Part shown: piece by piece, positions 37,501-47,742 of the stretch
How positions within the stretch are numbered: position 1 is the stretch's first letter
Layout of the letters: every line of letters starts with the position of its first letter
NCBI GenBank assembly: GCA_018292915.2
Contig: JACVVK020000053.1
Location: 1,892,001 to 1,956,000 of the forward strand
Length of the DNA: 64,000 bases
Direction of reading: 5' to 3'
DNA from: Batillaria attramentaria
Lineage: Eukaryota > Mollusca > Gastropoda > Batillariidae
Position numbers and translations under genes: made by a program
The notes under the pieces: model-generated
The model's database searches: none
The model's input: only the letters and a program-made list of their open reading frames with translations
Told to the model about the DNA's origin: nothing

Positions 37501-38850
37501 CCACACACTTAAGTGACTTATCCATAGTCATAGCATACACTCTTCTCATGCATACCGCCATGCCACACACCACAAAGTGAAATAACCTGCACACATAATA
37601 CATACTACATAGTGAAGCTATGTATTATAATTACATTATTAAAAACAAATCTACAATTCAGGGGATACTACTATAGTTCATCATAGGCACTGATCTACTG
37701 GTGTACGCCTATGTAATTTACACCATGCATCCACGCACTCTTCACTCATACACCCATCAAATACACTCCTGGCAGAAATACTGTTATGAATTTCATGATT
37801 AAGAAGAAAACTGTAATTCAAAATAATTTAGTCCATCACAAAAACAAAATCTCCACATAAAATCAACCATGCTTTGCACACTTATCTGCTCATCCACATA
37901 TCACATGCGCACACACACTCAGCCATAGTCGTACACTCCACACCTCCACGCCATACATCACCTGGTGAAATACATTCGGATTTCCAATGCACTAGTCATC
38001 TTGCCTCATAATTTCAAACATAATATAAAAAGAACTAAAACTGTTAGAATACTTTGATAACACAACCACAACAGGGGTTATTTCACTTTAGCAGCACACT
38101 GTACAGCAGCAACAGGTAGTGGACGGCACGCTCTGAAAACAGACTAAGACCTACAGTTATCTGATCAAAGCTAAGTTCTAATCATCAATTAAACGCTTTA
38201 GTAGCTTCAGGCAAGAAAGATCTCCTATGCCTTTAAGTTTGGCTTGCAGGAGTAATTATTCTCCCACTGAATGTACTTCTCTGGCCCTCGATGAGGCTGA
38301 ACAGGGGGTGTCACTGTCAGACACTGGACATGACAGAGATGTTTTTTTCTCAAGTCTCTTATAATAAATTATCACTTCAAGCCTCTTCTGGGGTTTCCCC
38401 ACCACTGACTCAGCTTTCTTTACAACTTTGTCCACTCTACCCCTGTCCTGTTTTGAGATCTGACTACCCCAACAGACACAGCCCAAGAAGAGGACACTGC
38501 CTACAAAAAGTACAATGGACATGTATACATACATGTGTGTAAAACATGTTCAGAGTTTTCTCACTAGCATCAAAAGAGTGTAATTTCCTCAAGGAGTACA
38601 GTCTGGATTGAGATTTCTTTATCACATGATCAGTGTTAGCATTCCAGTTCAGTCTGCTGTCAATAATCACCCCCAAGTATATAATATATATAGGTCAACC
38701 CTCTGAAATACCTCCCCCTTAATATCTACAGGATCAACATACTTGGCTTTTTTCCCTGAAATCAATTACCATTTCTCTGGTCTTACCAATACTGAGATGT
38801 AAAAAATGACACCACTCAACAAAGTTTATTGTAAAGATGGGCAACAAACA
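37308..38850 (-). mobile_element. 5'-truncated, frameshifted LINE fragment (L2/Jockey-like group)
   Basis: On the minus strand, conceptual translation gives FVEWCHFLHLSIGKTREMVI near 38830, then GVIIDSRLNWNANTDHVIKK and RLYSLRKLHSFDASEKTLNM (38676-38540), then CWGSQISKQDRGRVDKVVKK with AESVVG (38480-38400), in shifting frames. This order is the thumb/C-terminal region of a known LINE reverse transcriptase type common in fish and molluscs. The 3' end (left) is CCTGAGGGGATTAATAAAGT followed by a (TCTTAT)-like tail, typical of such elements. An (AT)n run lies at 37466-37496. The reading frame is broken and non-functional. Confidence 0.7.
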
Positions 38851-39231
38851 TCATAATATATATTATATTGGGAATGAGGAGATTGAGACGCAGCAGTATG
38901 CAATAAAGCTGAAAAAAAAAAAAACTCCTGACTGAGTACAGTGCCATTAGTATTTAAAACGATAAAGTTGAACAGCATAACGAAACAGTAATGCTCATAA
39001 TTACTTACAATACAAGGCAGAAAACTGCATGGTCTGTTTTCACGGTCTCTTGGTGTAGCACCTGAATGCCCTGTCTCATCATCTGACTGGTCTGTGAGAA
39101 TTTAAACTGGTGTTGTCACACTCTCAGATATTGTGGCTTTAATTGTTAATACCTCAGACGTCACTGTCAGAATTTACACTGGCGTTGCCTTAGCCCCCAA
39201 TGCTGTGGCTTTACCAGTAATTTCTGTCACC

Positions 39232-40178
39232 TCAGATATCACTGTCATACTCTGATGTGTCACTGTCACAATCTGAAGCACCATCACACACCTGGCTCTC
39301 AGCTTCATCTGCACTGTTAGCTACATGTAAGATGTCTTGTGCAGTGGCAAGAATCTTTCTCTTTACAGTCCCACTGACATCAGCAAATTTGTCCAGCCAA
39401 ACTTCATTAATAGAAGTACCACACATCCACACCAATAAATTGAACAAGCCCACAAGAACCATCTCCATAGCATGCTCCGTTGTGAGATCCTTGCTGTCAG
39501 CAGGCTATACTGCTGGTGATGTCACTGACATGACCTGCTCCCTCAGATACATGCTCCCATGGTAAAGTTGCCTCTTGTTGGCCTCATCTGAAAAATATTG
39601 TACCAGCAACAGGCATATAGTGACCTTAGGCAGGATGCTTGGCACAGCTGAAATACTCCCCGATCCCCTCCCCAAACAACTCAATTAGTACTGATCTAGG
39701 AAGTAGTGGAACTCTCGATTTTTTTTTTTTTTTTAAATATACGCTATTCATCGTGCTACGTTGAAGTTGACCGTGACTACAAAGAAGTCTAGACCTGTCT
39801 ATATTATGAGGTCCGGCAACGTAATTATCAAGATCACTGAAAAATGCTCATATTATCATTGTGATTACATACTATTTTCACGAACTTCTCATTCAATTTA
39901 ATAAATCAAACCTAATCCGAAGCACCACGAACAAAAGTTGCAGAAACTTACCTTGAACTATGATATGCCTGTAATCGATTGTAGCATTTCTTGTGAAACC
40001 CTGCCTCGTCAACGTTGAGGTCACTAAAGGCTTCCAAAGAATGACGAGCGACGTCTCCTTGAATGCAGACGAACAAAGACCACCTTTCGCGACATTCCGA
40101 GACTCTTTGCATCGTTTTCTCGCTGAAAGAAAACTGTTTCACTACTGTTGGTCGCCCGTACAAAGCGTGGGCAGCCAT
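39232..40178 (-). pseudogene. Decayed two-exon gene of the 3.5-kb TIR element
   Basis: Exon 1 starts at the ATG at 40178 (MAAHALYGRPTVVKQF...) and contains Cys residues and a FHKKCYNRLQAYHSS segment resembling Cys/His-rich N-termini of transposon-derived proteins. It ends at 39952 with TCAAG|GTAAGTTT, a perfect donor (phase 2). A good acceptor, ATATTTTTCAG, precedes 39592. The frame beyond it reads DEANKRQLYHGSMYLREQVM, has one in-frame TAG, then continues through MEMVLVGLFNLLVWMCGTSI and a VKRKILATAQDIL segment to a TGA at 39232, after an Asp/Ser-rich tail. The best exon 2 frame needs phase 1, so the phases do not match. Together with the TAG this argues for decay. The AQDI segment is reminiscent of uncharacterised repeat-derived proteins; no function is assigned. 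Confidence 0.5.
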
Positions 40179-40457
40179 TTTGTTTCCAAGCGTAGTCTCT
40201 TTCTGATTGGTCGAAAAATTAATTTATTCATCAAGTGAATGAATCGGCGCCTCTTCAGTAAAATCCGATTACCTCCCTTACAAGCTCTTTCTACCAGTAT
40301 CTTTCATCCGCGATTAAAAACCAGTGCGCAACATTTCAGCTGAGATCTCCCAGTTTCTATCTAGTTATGGTGTATTATTGATGATAAAAACCAGAAAATG
40401 TCATTTGCATTGCAAAAATATTTTATGACACGAAAACCGAGGGCGGCCCACGGCCTA

Positions 40458-41118
40458 TTCCTTTCGCCTGGTTGGTCGCCTGAGGAAACGACTTAGTAGT
40501 TTAACATGTTCATTACCAGGGGTCTTTTGTTTGGTGTGGTCCTTAGAAAATTAACATGTCCGTGTGTGGAATTATTTATGTATATTTGTGTTTTGTTGAG
40601 AAGTCCTGGATCTTACGGCGTGGCGTTTAAAGCAGGTCTATGCATAAGAATATCTAGCACGCAGTTATGTGAAATACTGTAGATTCAAGTATATTGCTTT
40701 AGTCAGAGAGCATCAGCGTAGTATGCACGCTCTCAGCTTTAGTACCATGTGAAGGTGTTGCTTGATAGTCCAGTGTTACAAGTCAGCCTCACCAAGGACC
40801 CTGTTCATCACAGCCAGACATTGAACGCGGAACAAGAAGGGCCCTAACTATTTCTACTACGCTCTAGGCTGTTTGGCCTCAGTCCGCTCAGTCGCTGTCA
40901 TTGGTGATCAGGGTTGAAAGAACTTCATTCTGCAGCGTGTGCACACCCTCCGGCTCTGTAATCTGTCTGTTTCATCAGATGAGTTTGGCTTGTTGCAAGC
41001 TGAGTGTGTATTTCCCTAGTGTGTGATACGCCTGGAGCCAGTATGTGGGTGGGAACGTGTCTCGTGTTGACAGACAGGGAATGTGAGAAGAAAATCAATG
41101 TTACAGACAACACTTCCT
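40458..41118. other. Intron stretch without recognisable features
   Basis: No gene, array or TIR pair was recognised. Confidence 0.5.
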
Positions 41119-41119
41119 G

Positions 41120-41206
41120 ACACTTAGCCAGCACCTCAACAAGCCTGACACTTAGCCAGCACCTCAACAAGCCTGACACTTAGCCAGCACCTCAACAAGC
41201 CTCCTT
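41120..41206. repeat. 28-bp tandem repeat, 3 copies
   Basis: The unit is GACACTTAGCCAGCACCTCA followed by ACAAGCCT. Confidence 0.95.
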
Positions 41207-41225
41207 CACCCTGTAACACAGATCC

Positions 41226-41687
41226 GGCCTACAGGTAGTACACATGTCTATAGGTAATACACAGGTCTACAGGTAGTGCACAGGTCTACAGGTAGTGCAC
41301 AGGTCTACAGGTAGTACACAGGTCTACAGGTAGTGCACAGGTCTACAGGTAGTACACAGGTCTATAGGTAATACACATGTCTACAGGTAGTGCACAGGTC
41401 TACAGGTAGAGCACAGGTCTACAGGTAACACGCAGGTCTACAGGTAGTACACAGGTCTACAGATAACGCACAGGTCTACAGGTAGTACACAGGTCTACAG
41501 ATAACGCACAGGTCTACAGGTAGTACACAGGTCTACAGATAACGCACAGGTCTACAGGTAGTACACAGGTCTACAGATAACGCACAGGTCTACAGGTAGT
41601 ACACAGGTCTACAGATAACGCACAGGTCTACAGGTAGTACACAGGTCTACAGATAACGCACAGGTCTACAGGTAATACACAGGTAGG
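41226..41687. repeat. 19-bp minisatellite with a 38-bp higher-order unit, about 24 copies
   Basis: The basic unit is AGGTCTACAGGTAGTACAC. In the distal part it alternates strictly with AGGTCTACAGATAACGCAC, forming a 38-bp dimer repeated about six times. Confidence 0.9.
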
Positions 41688-42340
41688 CATGCGGGCGGTA
41701 GTTTATCGCGCTAAGCTCCACTGTTGCACCGCGCCTGACCCCAGCAAAACATCATCAACAACAAAAGGTGGCTTGCATCCGCTTACGCCAGCCGGCTGTC
41801 AGGATTGATGAACGAATGCCAGGGGGGCACAACAGCATTCTCGCTCTCTCCCCCCCCCCCCCCCCACCCAAGCAAGCCATGGAGTCGACCTTTGGTGTTT
41901 CTTGAGCGGATGAAATAAGTTTGAAAGGAGGCGACAAAAACTGGTAGCGATCATCTCGCCTGTAGCGGTGTAGTAGTGGTGGTAGTGGTGTTAGGAGGGT
42001 AGCGCTGTGAAACACATCATCCAGCTCGGGTTGCCACGGGTAAAGAGTCTGATCTCTAGCAGCGAGGGGAAAAAATCACACCATCGTGTTGGATGGAGAT
42101 AGGAGATAAATGTATTGGCGTCAGCTTTTCCACCCAACCCTTTCTGTGTGGGGAGCGGAGCCTGTTGCACTTACCGTAATGTGAAGTTACCAGTCGTTTT
42201 TGAAGTTGGGTGTAGGTGTTGATGACTTTGTAGGATTTCAATACTGATTTGCTCCCCCCCCCCCCCCCCCCCTTTTCTGAAAAAAACCTCGACAAAAACA
42301 GAAAAAAAAACCCAACAAGAAAAAAGGAACATCAAGTGAC
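41688..42340. other. Intron stretch with two poly-C tracts
   Basis: Poly-C at about 41850-41866 and 42255-42272, followed by A-rich sequence. No gene was recognised. Confidence 0.5.
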
Positions 42341-42677
42341 GTTAAGTCCTTCAGCCAAATATTTGTGCTGGCTTTTTCATCGTTGCCCCGTCTTTGGTAT
42401 CACCCGTATGATTTAAACAGTTTTTATTCATTTTGGACAGAAAATTCACTCACACAATCAGTTTCGACAATACCGAGCACAACAAGTTAAAAACTTATGA
42501 ATGTGCTCATAAGTACAAAGAAACATTTGCGGGGGAGTATTATAAGACAGATCTGTAAGAGATAGAGAAGAGAGAGGATAGAAAGAATGACCAATAGATA
42601 CAGTACAAAGAAAAATGCAGTGGGATTGCGTCTGCGACGGCGGCAGCGGGCCGGCGACTGGTATTGGAAATTGGAAT

Positions 42678-44714
42678 TTAGGTGTCAAAGCGACCTGATA
42701 CTTCTATAAAGTGCTGTACAGTTTTAAAAATGTTTATATTGTCATTCAAAGGAAGACAGAGATTCCCTCTCAAGAGGGTGTCGATGTTGTAGTTATATGG
42801 AAGGGTTGATATTGTTTGCGTACGTGCATTATTAAAGAGAGGACAATCCATAAGAAAGTGGGCGGGATCTTCAACAACGTAGCCGCAAGCACATGAGCGG
42901 TCTTCAGATAGATGTCTCTTAAAGAGATGGTCATTAAGATCACTCATCTCAAGCCTCAATTTACAATGAATGCTCTGGACTAATCTTTCACCTAAATAAT
43001 AATAGAAAGGTACTGCGGGATCTGCACTAGATAAAAAACGTTTGAAGGAACTGAGTGAATCTGAAAACTTAACGTGATCCGGCAACTCATTCCATGCGGC
43101 AGTTGTTGAAGGGAAAAATGAAGATTTATATAACTCAGTGCGACAACGAGGCATCTGTCTTTCTAGGGGATTACGTACATGATAGGGGTTCACTGATGAC
43201 ACCAGAGGGGGCAGACGTTGACAAAGATAAGAAGGAGCATTCCCATTAACAATTTTAAAGTACAAGATTAATTTGTGTCTGTAACGTCTTTCTGAAAGTG
43301 ATGTAAAACCTGATTCGGTGTATAATTTACTATGGCTTGTACCTCGAACAGTTCCTATAATGGTTCTCAAAGCCTCAAGGTGCAAATTTTCTAAATCTTC
43401 AGCCAAATGAGCCGGACAGTTATCCCAAACAACGTCTGAGAAGTCAAAATGCGGCATAATAAAAGACTTGTACATTACCTCGAGAGATTTCCTGCTCAGA
43501 CGGTGTTTGAAAGAACGTAGACAGGATACTAAGACTCGACATTTGGAAATGATTGACTGTATATGCTCATCCCATTTACAATTCTTCTGAATGATTACAC
43601 CTAAATGTTTGTGGGAGTTCTTGTCAAGTAAGACTGTATTACCGAAAACAAGTGGTAATGTAGATGGGTCTCTCTTGTTAGAAATGGTCATAAGCTCAGT
43701 TTTTTGGGGGTTAAAAGTCACTTTCCATCTGGTTGCCCATAGACTAATCTTGTCTAGGTCAGAATTTAAAATTTCAGTTCTCCGGATTGTATTTTGAAAG
43801 CGCAAGTACATACTGGTGTCGTCCGCAAAAAGTTTAATGGTTGACTCTATGTCGTGGGCAATATCGTTAATATAAATTAAAAAAAGCAGGGGACCTAGAA
43901 CAGATCCTTGAGGAACTCCAGCGTGAATGGGGAGGTAATCAGATTTACTACCTTTGATTGTGACAGCTTGTGTACGACCAGAAAGATAACTTTCAAACCA
44001 AGTTAAAAGATTTCCTCTTATGCCAATAGCAGAAAGTTTACTAAGGAGCCCTTTATGCCAAACTTTATCGAAAGCTTTGGATACGTCAAAGAAAATCGCC
44101 TGCGTTGTTGCTTGGTTATCAAGAGACCGACAGAAATCGTCATAAATAGTGAGCAGCTGATAAACCGTACAATCACCGGGAATGAAACCAGACTGAGAGG
44201 TGCTGAGAAGCTTATTAGTCGACAGATATTCATACACATGTTTTTGGACGCATTTTTCCATTACCTTCCCCACACAACTGAGTAAGGATACTGGACGATA
44301 ATTAGTGCATCTTTCTTTCTCTCCTTTCTTAAAGATTGGAGTGACATTAGCTTGTTTCCATATATTAGGAAAAATACCCTCAGTCAACGAACGGTTAAAC
44401 AGAATTACAAGTGAGTCTGAAAGAACGTCAGCTGAAAGAGATAATATTTTATTATGGACTAAATCGGGACCCACAGCTTTTTTCAGATCAAGACCTTTAA
44501 GAATACCTTTAACCATGTCAATAGTCACAATCATATTGTCTGCAGAATTCACAGATTCAACTAAGGTAGGTACGTCGTCGTCTTGGCCTTCCACCCGAGC
44601 CTGGCTAACAAAGAAATTATTAAATACTGACGCCTTCTCAACATGAGAATAGTAAATTATACCGTTGTCTTCTATTGGCGGAATTTCATCCCTCGGTAGA
44701 CCTTTACTGGACAT
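42678..44714 (-). CDS. LINE C-terminal part: reverse transcriptase and C-terminal zinc motif
   Basis: 678 codons, in the same frame as the endonuclease ORF and separated from it by the TGA and six sense codons. The reverse transcriptase core carries NYRPVSLLSC (about residue 138), FFDVSKAFDKVWH (208-220, first catalytic Asp), AGVPQGSVLGPLLFLIYIND (265-284) and FADD (296-299, the catalytic pair). Thumb motif HLGVIIQKNCKWDEHI lies near 370. A C-terminal Cys/His cluster (C608, C610, H619, C624 in CACGY...HFLMDCPLF) is usual in this group. The reading frame has no other break, so the insertion looks young. It copies the element's RNA at the target site. Confidence 0.9.
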   Translation of the reverse strand: MSSKGLPRDEIPPIEDNGIIYYSHVEKASVFNNFFVSQARVEGQDDDVPTLVESVNSADNMIVTIDMVKGILKGLDLKKAVGPDLVHNKILSLSADVLSDSLVILFNRSLTEGIFPNIWKQANVTPIFKKGEKERCTNYRPVSLLSCVGKVMEKCVQKHVYEYLSTNKLLSTSQSGFIPGDCTVYQLLTIYDDFCRSLDNQATTQAIFFDVSKAFDKVWHKGLLSKLSAIGIRGNLLTWFESYLSGRTQAVTIKGSKSDYLPIHAGVPQGSVLGPLLFLIYINDIAHDIESTIKLFADDTSMYLRFQNTIRRTEILNSDLDKISLWATRWKVTFNPQKTELMTISNKRDPSTLPLVFGNTVLLDKNSHKHLGVIIQKNCKWDEHIQSIISKCRVLVSCLRSFKHRLSRKSLEVMYKSFIMPHFDFSDVVWDNCPAHLAEDLENLHLEALRTIIGTVRGTSHSKLYTESGFTSLSERRYRHKLILYFKIVNGNAPSYLCQRLPPLVSSVNPYHVRNPLERQMPRCRTELYKSSFFPSTTAAWNELPDHVKFSDSLSSFKRFLSSADPAVPFYYYLGERLVQSIHCKLRLEMSDLNDHLFKRHLSEDRSCACGYVVEDPAHFLMDCPLFNNARTQTISTLPYNYNIDTLLRGNLCLPLNDNINIFKTVQHFIEVSGRFDT

Positions 44715-44732
44715 GAATACTTTAACTAATTT

Positions 44733-45992
44733 TCACCAATCTTTAGAGCCAAAATTATTTGAAGAAGATACACGGAGATCTAATTCCTTGTTGTATTCTA
44801 TTCTCCTATGTCGAATGGCTTGAGTTAGTTCATTACGGGTTTTTCTAAATAACGCCCACGACCAGGCCGATTGTAGCCTAATAGCCTGTCTGTGGACTCG
44901 GTTTTTCTTCTTAATTAGCCTCTTTATTGTGTCTGTCATCCACGGTTTATCATAATCGTTTATAGTCACAGTTTTGGTAGGTACACAGCGTTTGGTGATT
45001 GACACTAGCTGATTACTGAATGCCTCGGCAGCTGCGTCTAGAGGTTCTAACGAAACAATACTTGTCCAGTCCACTCGGTTCAATTCGCTGTGTAACTTTT
45101 CTGTATCAAGTTTTGAGTAGTTGAATAAAGTACGTTTAAACAAAACATTGTGATGTATTACTCTGTTTATTGTAATGGAAACGACTGAATGGTCACTACA
45201 TACTGGTGGGAGGACGTCAACTTTTCCTATGATGTCAGGACACGGAGTCAACACTAGATCTATAACGGTCGAGGAATTCTCCGTTACACGAGTTGGCAGC
45301 GTGACTAGTTGGTGCAGATTGTTCTTAATCATAATTTCTTGTAAATGAGGGGGTGGACCATTTTTACAGTCTGCATTAAAATCCCCAAGAACCAAATATT
45401 TACTGGGTGTACCACCTACTAACTGGAAAGAGTCGTCAACAAGTTTCCAGTCAACAAGTTTCCAGTACGCGACGCCGGCGTCTGGAGGTCTGTAAAATGT
45501 GCCTATCAGTACAATCTCTTGACCAATCCTCGTCTCTACCCAAACAGCCTCTAACAGTGGAATATCAAGATCTTGCCGAGGCTTACATATAAGATTGTTC
45601 CTGACATATACTGCTACGCCGCCATGAGAGTTATTGGACCTATCTTTTCTAACTGGAGGGTGAAAGCCACTGAGACGAATATCATTACTACTAACTTCAT
45701 GGGAGAGCCACGTTTCCGAAACAGTAACAACATCGAAGTTTTTAATTTCAGTTTCCAACTGGGAAATTTTATTGCGCAGACTACGGACATTTATGTGGAT
45801 GACAGCTAGATCTTTATGTAAAGTAGGCCCCGGATTGGGGTGGATATCACCTGCAAGAAGAAGAAGTAGTAATGTTAATATAAATGACAGAAATGCCATG
45901 ACAGCAGTGAGAGGAAATCGTATGTCTATACACTTCGCTCGCGACTCCACAGGGCAGCTATCCGTAGCAGTACTACTACTCGTCAGGTGCAT
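44733..45992 (-). CDS. LINE N-terminal part: 2A-like leader and AP endonuclease
   Basis: The open frame extends to 46091, but the first codons lie in the flanking SINE, so I start at the ATG at 45992; an ATG at 45899 (MAFLSF) is the alternative. From that second ATG come a hydrophobic run (SFILTLLLLLLAG) and GDIHPNPGP, a 2A-like ribosome-skipping motif whose usual acidic residue (ExNPGP) is replaced by His-Pro. The endonuclease follows with the expected motifs in order: INVRSL (Asn), SETWL (catalytic Glu), GGVAVYV, GTFYRPP, LGDFNAD (Asp/Asn), VIDLVLT and SDHSVV (catalytic Asp-His). A 15-bp in-frame duplication gives WKLVDWKLVD. The frame stops at a TGA (44733-44735) where a Trp would be expected after SKDW. 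Confidence 0.8.
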   Translation of the reverse strand: MHLTSSSTATDSCPVESRAKCIDIRFPLTAVMAFLSFILTLLLLLLAGDIHPNPGPTLHKDLAVIHINVRSLRNKISQLETEIKNFDVVTVSETWLSHEVSSNDIRLSGFHPPVRKDRSNNSHGGVAVYVRNNLICKPRQDLDIPLLEAVWVETRIGQEIVLIGTFYRPPDAGVAYWKLVDWKLVDDSFQLVGGTPSKYLVLGDFNADCKNGPPPHLQEIMIKNNLHQLVTLPTRVTENSSTVIDLVLTPCPDIIGKVDVLPPVCSDHSVVSITINRVIHHNVLFKRTLFNYSKLDTEKLHSELNRVDWTSIVSLEPLDAAAEAFSNQLVSITKRCVPTKTVTINDYDKPWMTDTIKRLIKKKNRVHRQAIRLQSAWSWALFRKTRNELTQAIRHRRIEYNKELDLRVSSSNNFGSKDW

Positions 45993-46165
45993 GTCGGTAT
46001 TACATGGAAGGAAGAGGAACACTAACGACACACAAGGAATCGCCCGTATGTGGTGGAAAAGGACGTTAAACCCCCAAACACCCACCCACATAAAGAAGGA
46101 CTATCTCGCGGGCCAACTAAACCTCTACAGACAGACACTGGCGTGCCTGTTGAATGCTGAGTGCA

Positions 46166-46354
46166 AGATACATACAGCACATGTACATCTACCCTCCCAA
46201 CAGTACAAACCACGGCTCTTGCTCCAACAAGATACATACAGTACATGTACATCTACCCTCCCAACAGTACAAACCACGGCTCTTGCTCCAACAAGATACA
46301 TACAGTACATGTACATCTACCCTCCCAACAGTACAAACCACGGCTCTTGCTCCA
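46166..46354. repeat. 64-bp tandem repeat, 3 copies
   Basis: The unit is AGATACATACAGTACATGTA, then CATCTACCCTCCCAACAGTA and CAAACCACGGCTCTTGCTCC with AACA. It starts about 75 bp beyond the SINE half. Confidence 0.95.
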
Positions 46355-46397
46355 AATCGAATCGGTGTGGACTGACAGGGAGGGCGGACTTGATTAG

Positions 46398-47742
46398 AGG
46401 GAGGTAAACGTGACAGCGTGCCACAATAGTGTGGACAGCAAGTGAGAGAGCGGCATGCTCCGTGAGTGTCCACACACTGGCAGTAGAGCGAGGTAAACGT
46501 GACAGCGTGCCACACTATGCCACAATAGTGTGGACAGCAAGTGAGAGAGCGGCATGCTCCGTGAGTGTCCACACACTGGCAGTAGAGCGAGGTAAACGTG
46601 ACAGCGTGCTACACTATGCCACAATAGTGTGGACAGCAAGTGAGAGAGCGGCATGCTCCGTGAGTGTCCACACACTGGCAGTAGAGCGAGGTAGACGTGA
46701 CAGAGTGCCACAATAGTGTGGACAGCAAGTGAGAGAGCGGCATGCTCCGTGAGTGTCCACACACTGGCAGTAGAGGGAGGTAAACGTGACAGCGTGCCAC
46801 AATAGTGTGGACAGCAAGTGAGACTGAGAGAGCGGCATGCTCCGTGAGTGTCCACACACTGGCAGTAGAGGGAGGTAAACGTGACAGCGTGCCACAATAG
46901 TGTGGACAGCAAGTGAGAGAGCGGCATGCTCCGTGAGTGTCCACACACTGGCAGTAGAGCGAGGTAAACGTGACAGCGTGCCACACTATGCCACAATAGT
47001 GTGGACAGCAAGTGAGAGAGCGGCATGCTCCGTGAGTGTCCACACACTGGCAGTAGAGGGAGGTAAACGTGACAGCGTGCCACAATAGTGTGGACAGCAA
47101 GTGAGAGAGCGGCATGCTCCGTGAGTGTCCACACACTGGCAGTAGAGGGAGGTAAACGTGACAGCGTGCCACAATAGTGTGGACAGCAAGTGAGAGAGCG
47201 GCATGCTCCGTGAGTGTCCACACACTGGCAGTAGAGGGAGGTAAACGTGACAGCGTGCCACAATAGTGTGGACAGCAAGTGAGAGAGCGGCATGCTCCGT
47301 GAGTGTCCACACACTGGCAGTAGAGCGAGGTAAATGTGACAGAGTGCCACACTATGCCACAATAGTGTGGACAGCAAGTGAGAGAGCGGCATGCTCCGTG
47401 AGTGTCCACACACTGGCAGTAGAGCGAGGTAGACGTGACAGCGTGCCACACTATGCCACAATAGTGTGGACAGCAAGTGAGAGAGCGGCATGCTCCGTGA
47501 GTGTCCACACACTGGCAGTAGAGCGAGGTAAACGTGACAGCGTGCCACACTATGCCACAATAGTGTGGACAGCAAGTGAGAGAGCGGCATGCTCCGTGAG
47601 TGTCCACACACTGGCAGTAGAGGGAGGTAAACGTGACAGAGTGCCACAATAGTGTGGACAGCAAGTGAGAGAGCGCCATGCTCCGTGAGTGTCCACACAC
47701 TGGCAGTAGAGCGAGGTAAACGTGACAGCGTGCCACAATTAT
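46398..47742. repeat. 89/100-bp minisatellite, 14 copies
   Basis: The unit is GAGGTAAACGTGACAGCGTG, CCACAATAGTGTGGACAGCA, AGTGAGAGAGCGGCATGCTC, CGTGAGTGTCCACACACTGG and CAGTAGAGC. About half the copies carry an extra 11-bp CCACACTATGC block. Lengths of 89 and 100 shift frame, yet minus-strand ORFs of 434 and 386 codons survive because the unit lacks stops in several frames. They are not genes. Confidence 0.95.

Larger units (their letters stand above)
36965..40457 (-). mobile_element. Unclassified 3.5-kb TIR element carrying a minus-strand gene and a nested LINE fragment
   Basis: Terminal inverted repeats TAGGCCGTGGGCC (36965-36977) and GGCCCACGGCCTA (40445-40457) are exact complements. They are flanked by TTC on both sides (36962-36964 and 40458-40460), consistent with a 3-bp target duplication. 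Inside are a minus-strand coding remnant (39232-40178) and an unrelated LINE 3' fragment (about 37308-38850). I cannot assign a superfamily. Confidence 0.55.
42411..46038 (-). mobile_element. Near-full-length non-LTR retrotransposon (LINE, Jockey/CR1-like)
   Basis: Minus-strand element of about 3.6 kb with an apurinic-type endonuclease followed by a reverse transcriptase in one frame, interrupted by a single TGA. The 3'UTR is about 270 bp and ends with AATAAA a few bases before the border. Flanking direct repeats GGTATCACCCGTATG (42396-42410) and GGAATCGCCCGTATG (46036-46050) match at 13 of 15 positions and are read as the target duplication. There is no separate ORF1; the N-terminus carries a 2A-like motif. 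Confidence 0.85.
42341..46090 (+). mobile_element. SINE copy split by the LINE insertion
   Basis: 42341-42410 (TGTGCTGGCTTTTTCATCGT, GCCCCGTCTTTGGTATCACC) and 46051-46090 (TGGTGGAAAAGGACGTTAAA, CCCCAAACACCC) are the two halves of the repeat that is contiguous at 25185-25290. The LINE sits between them with a target duplication. Confidence 0.7.
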
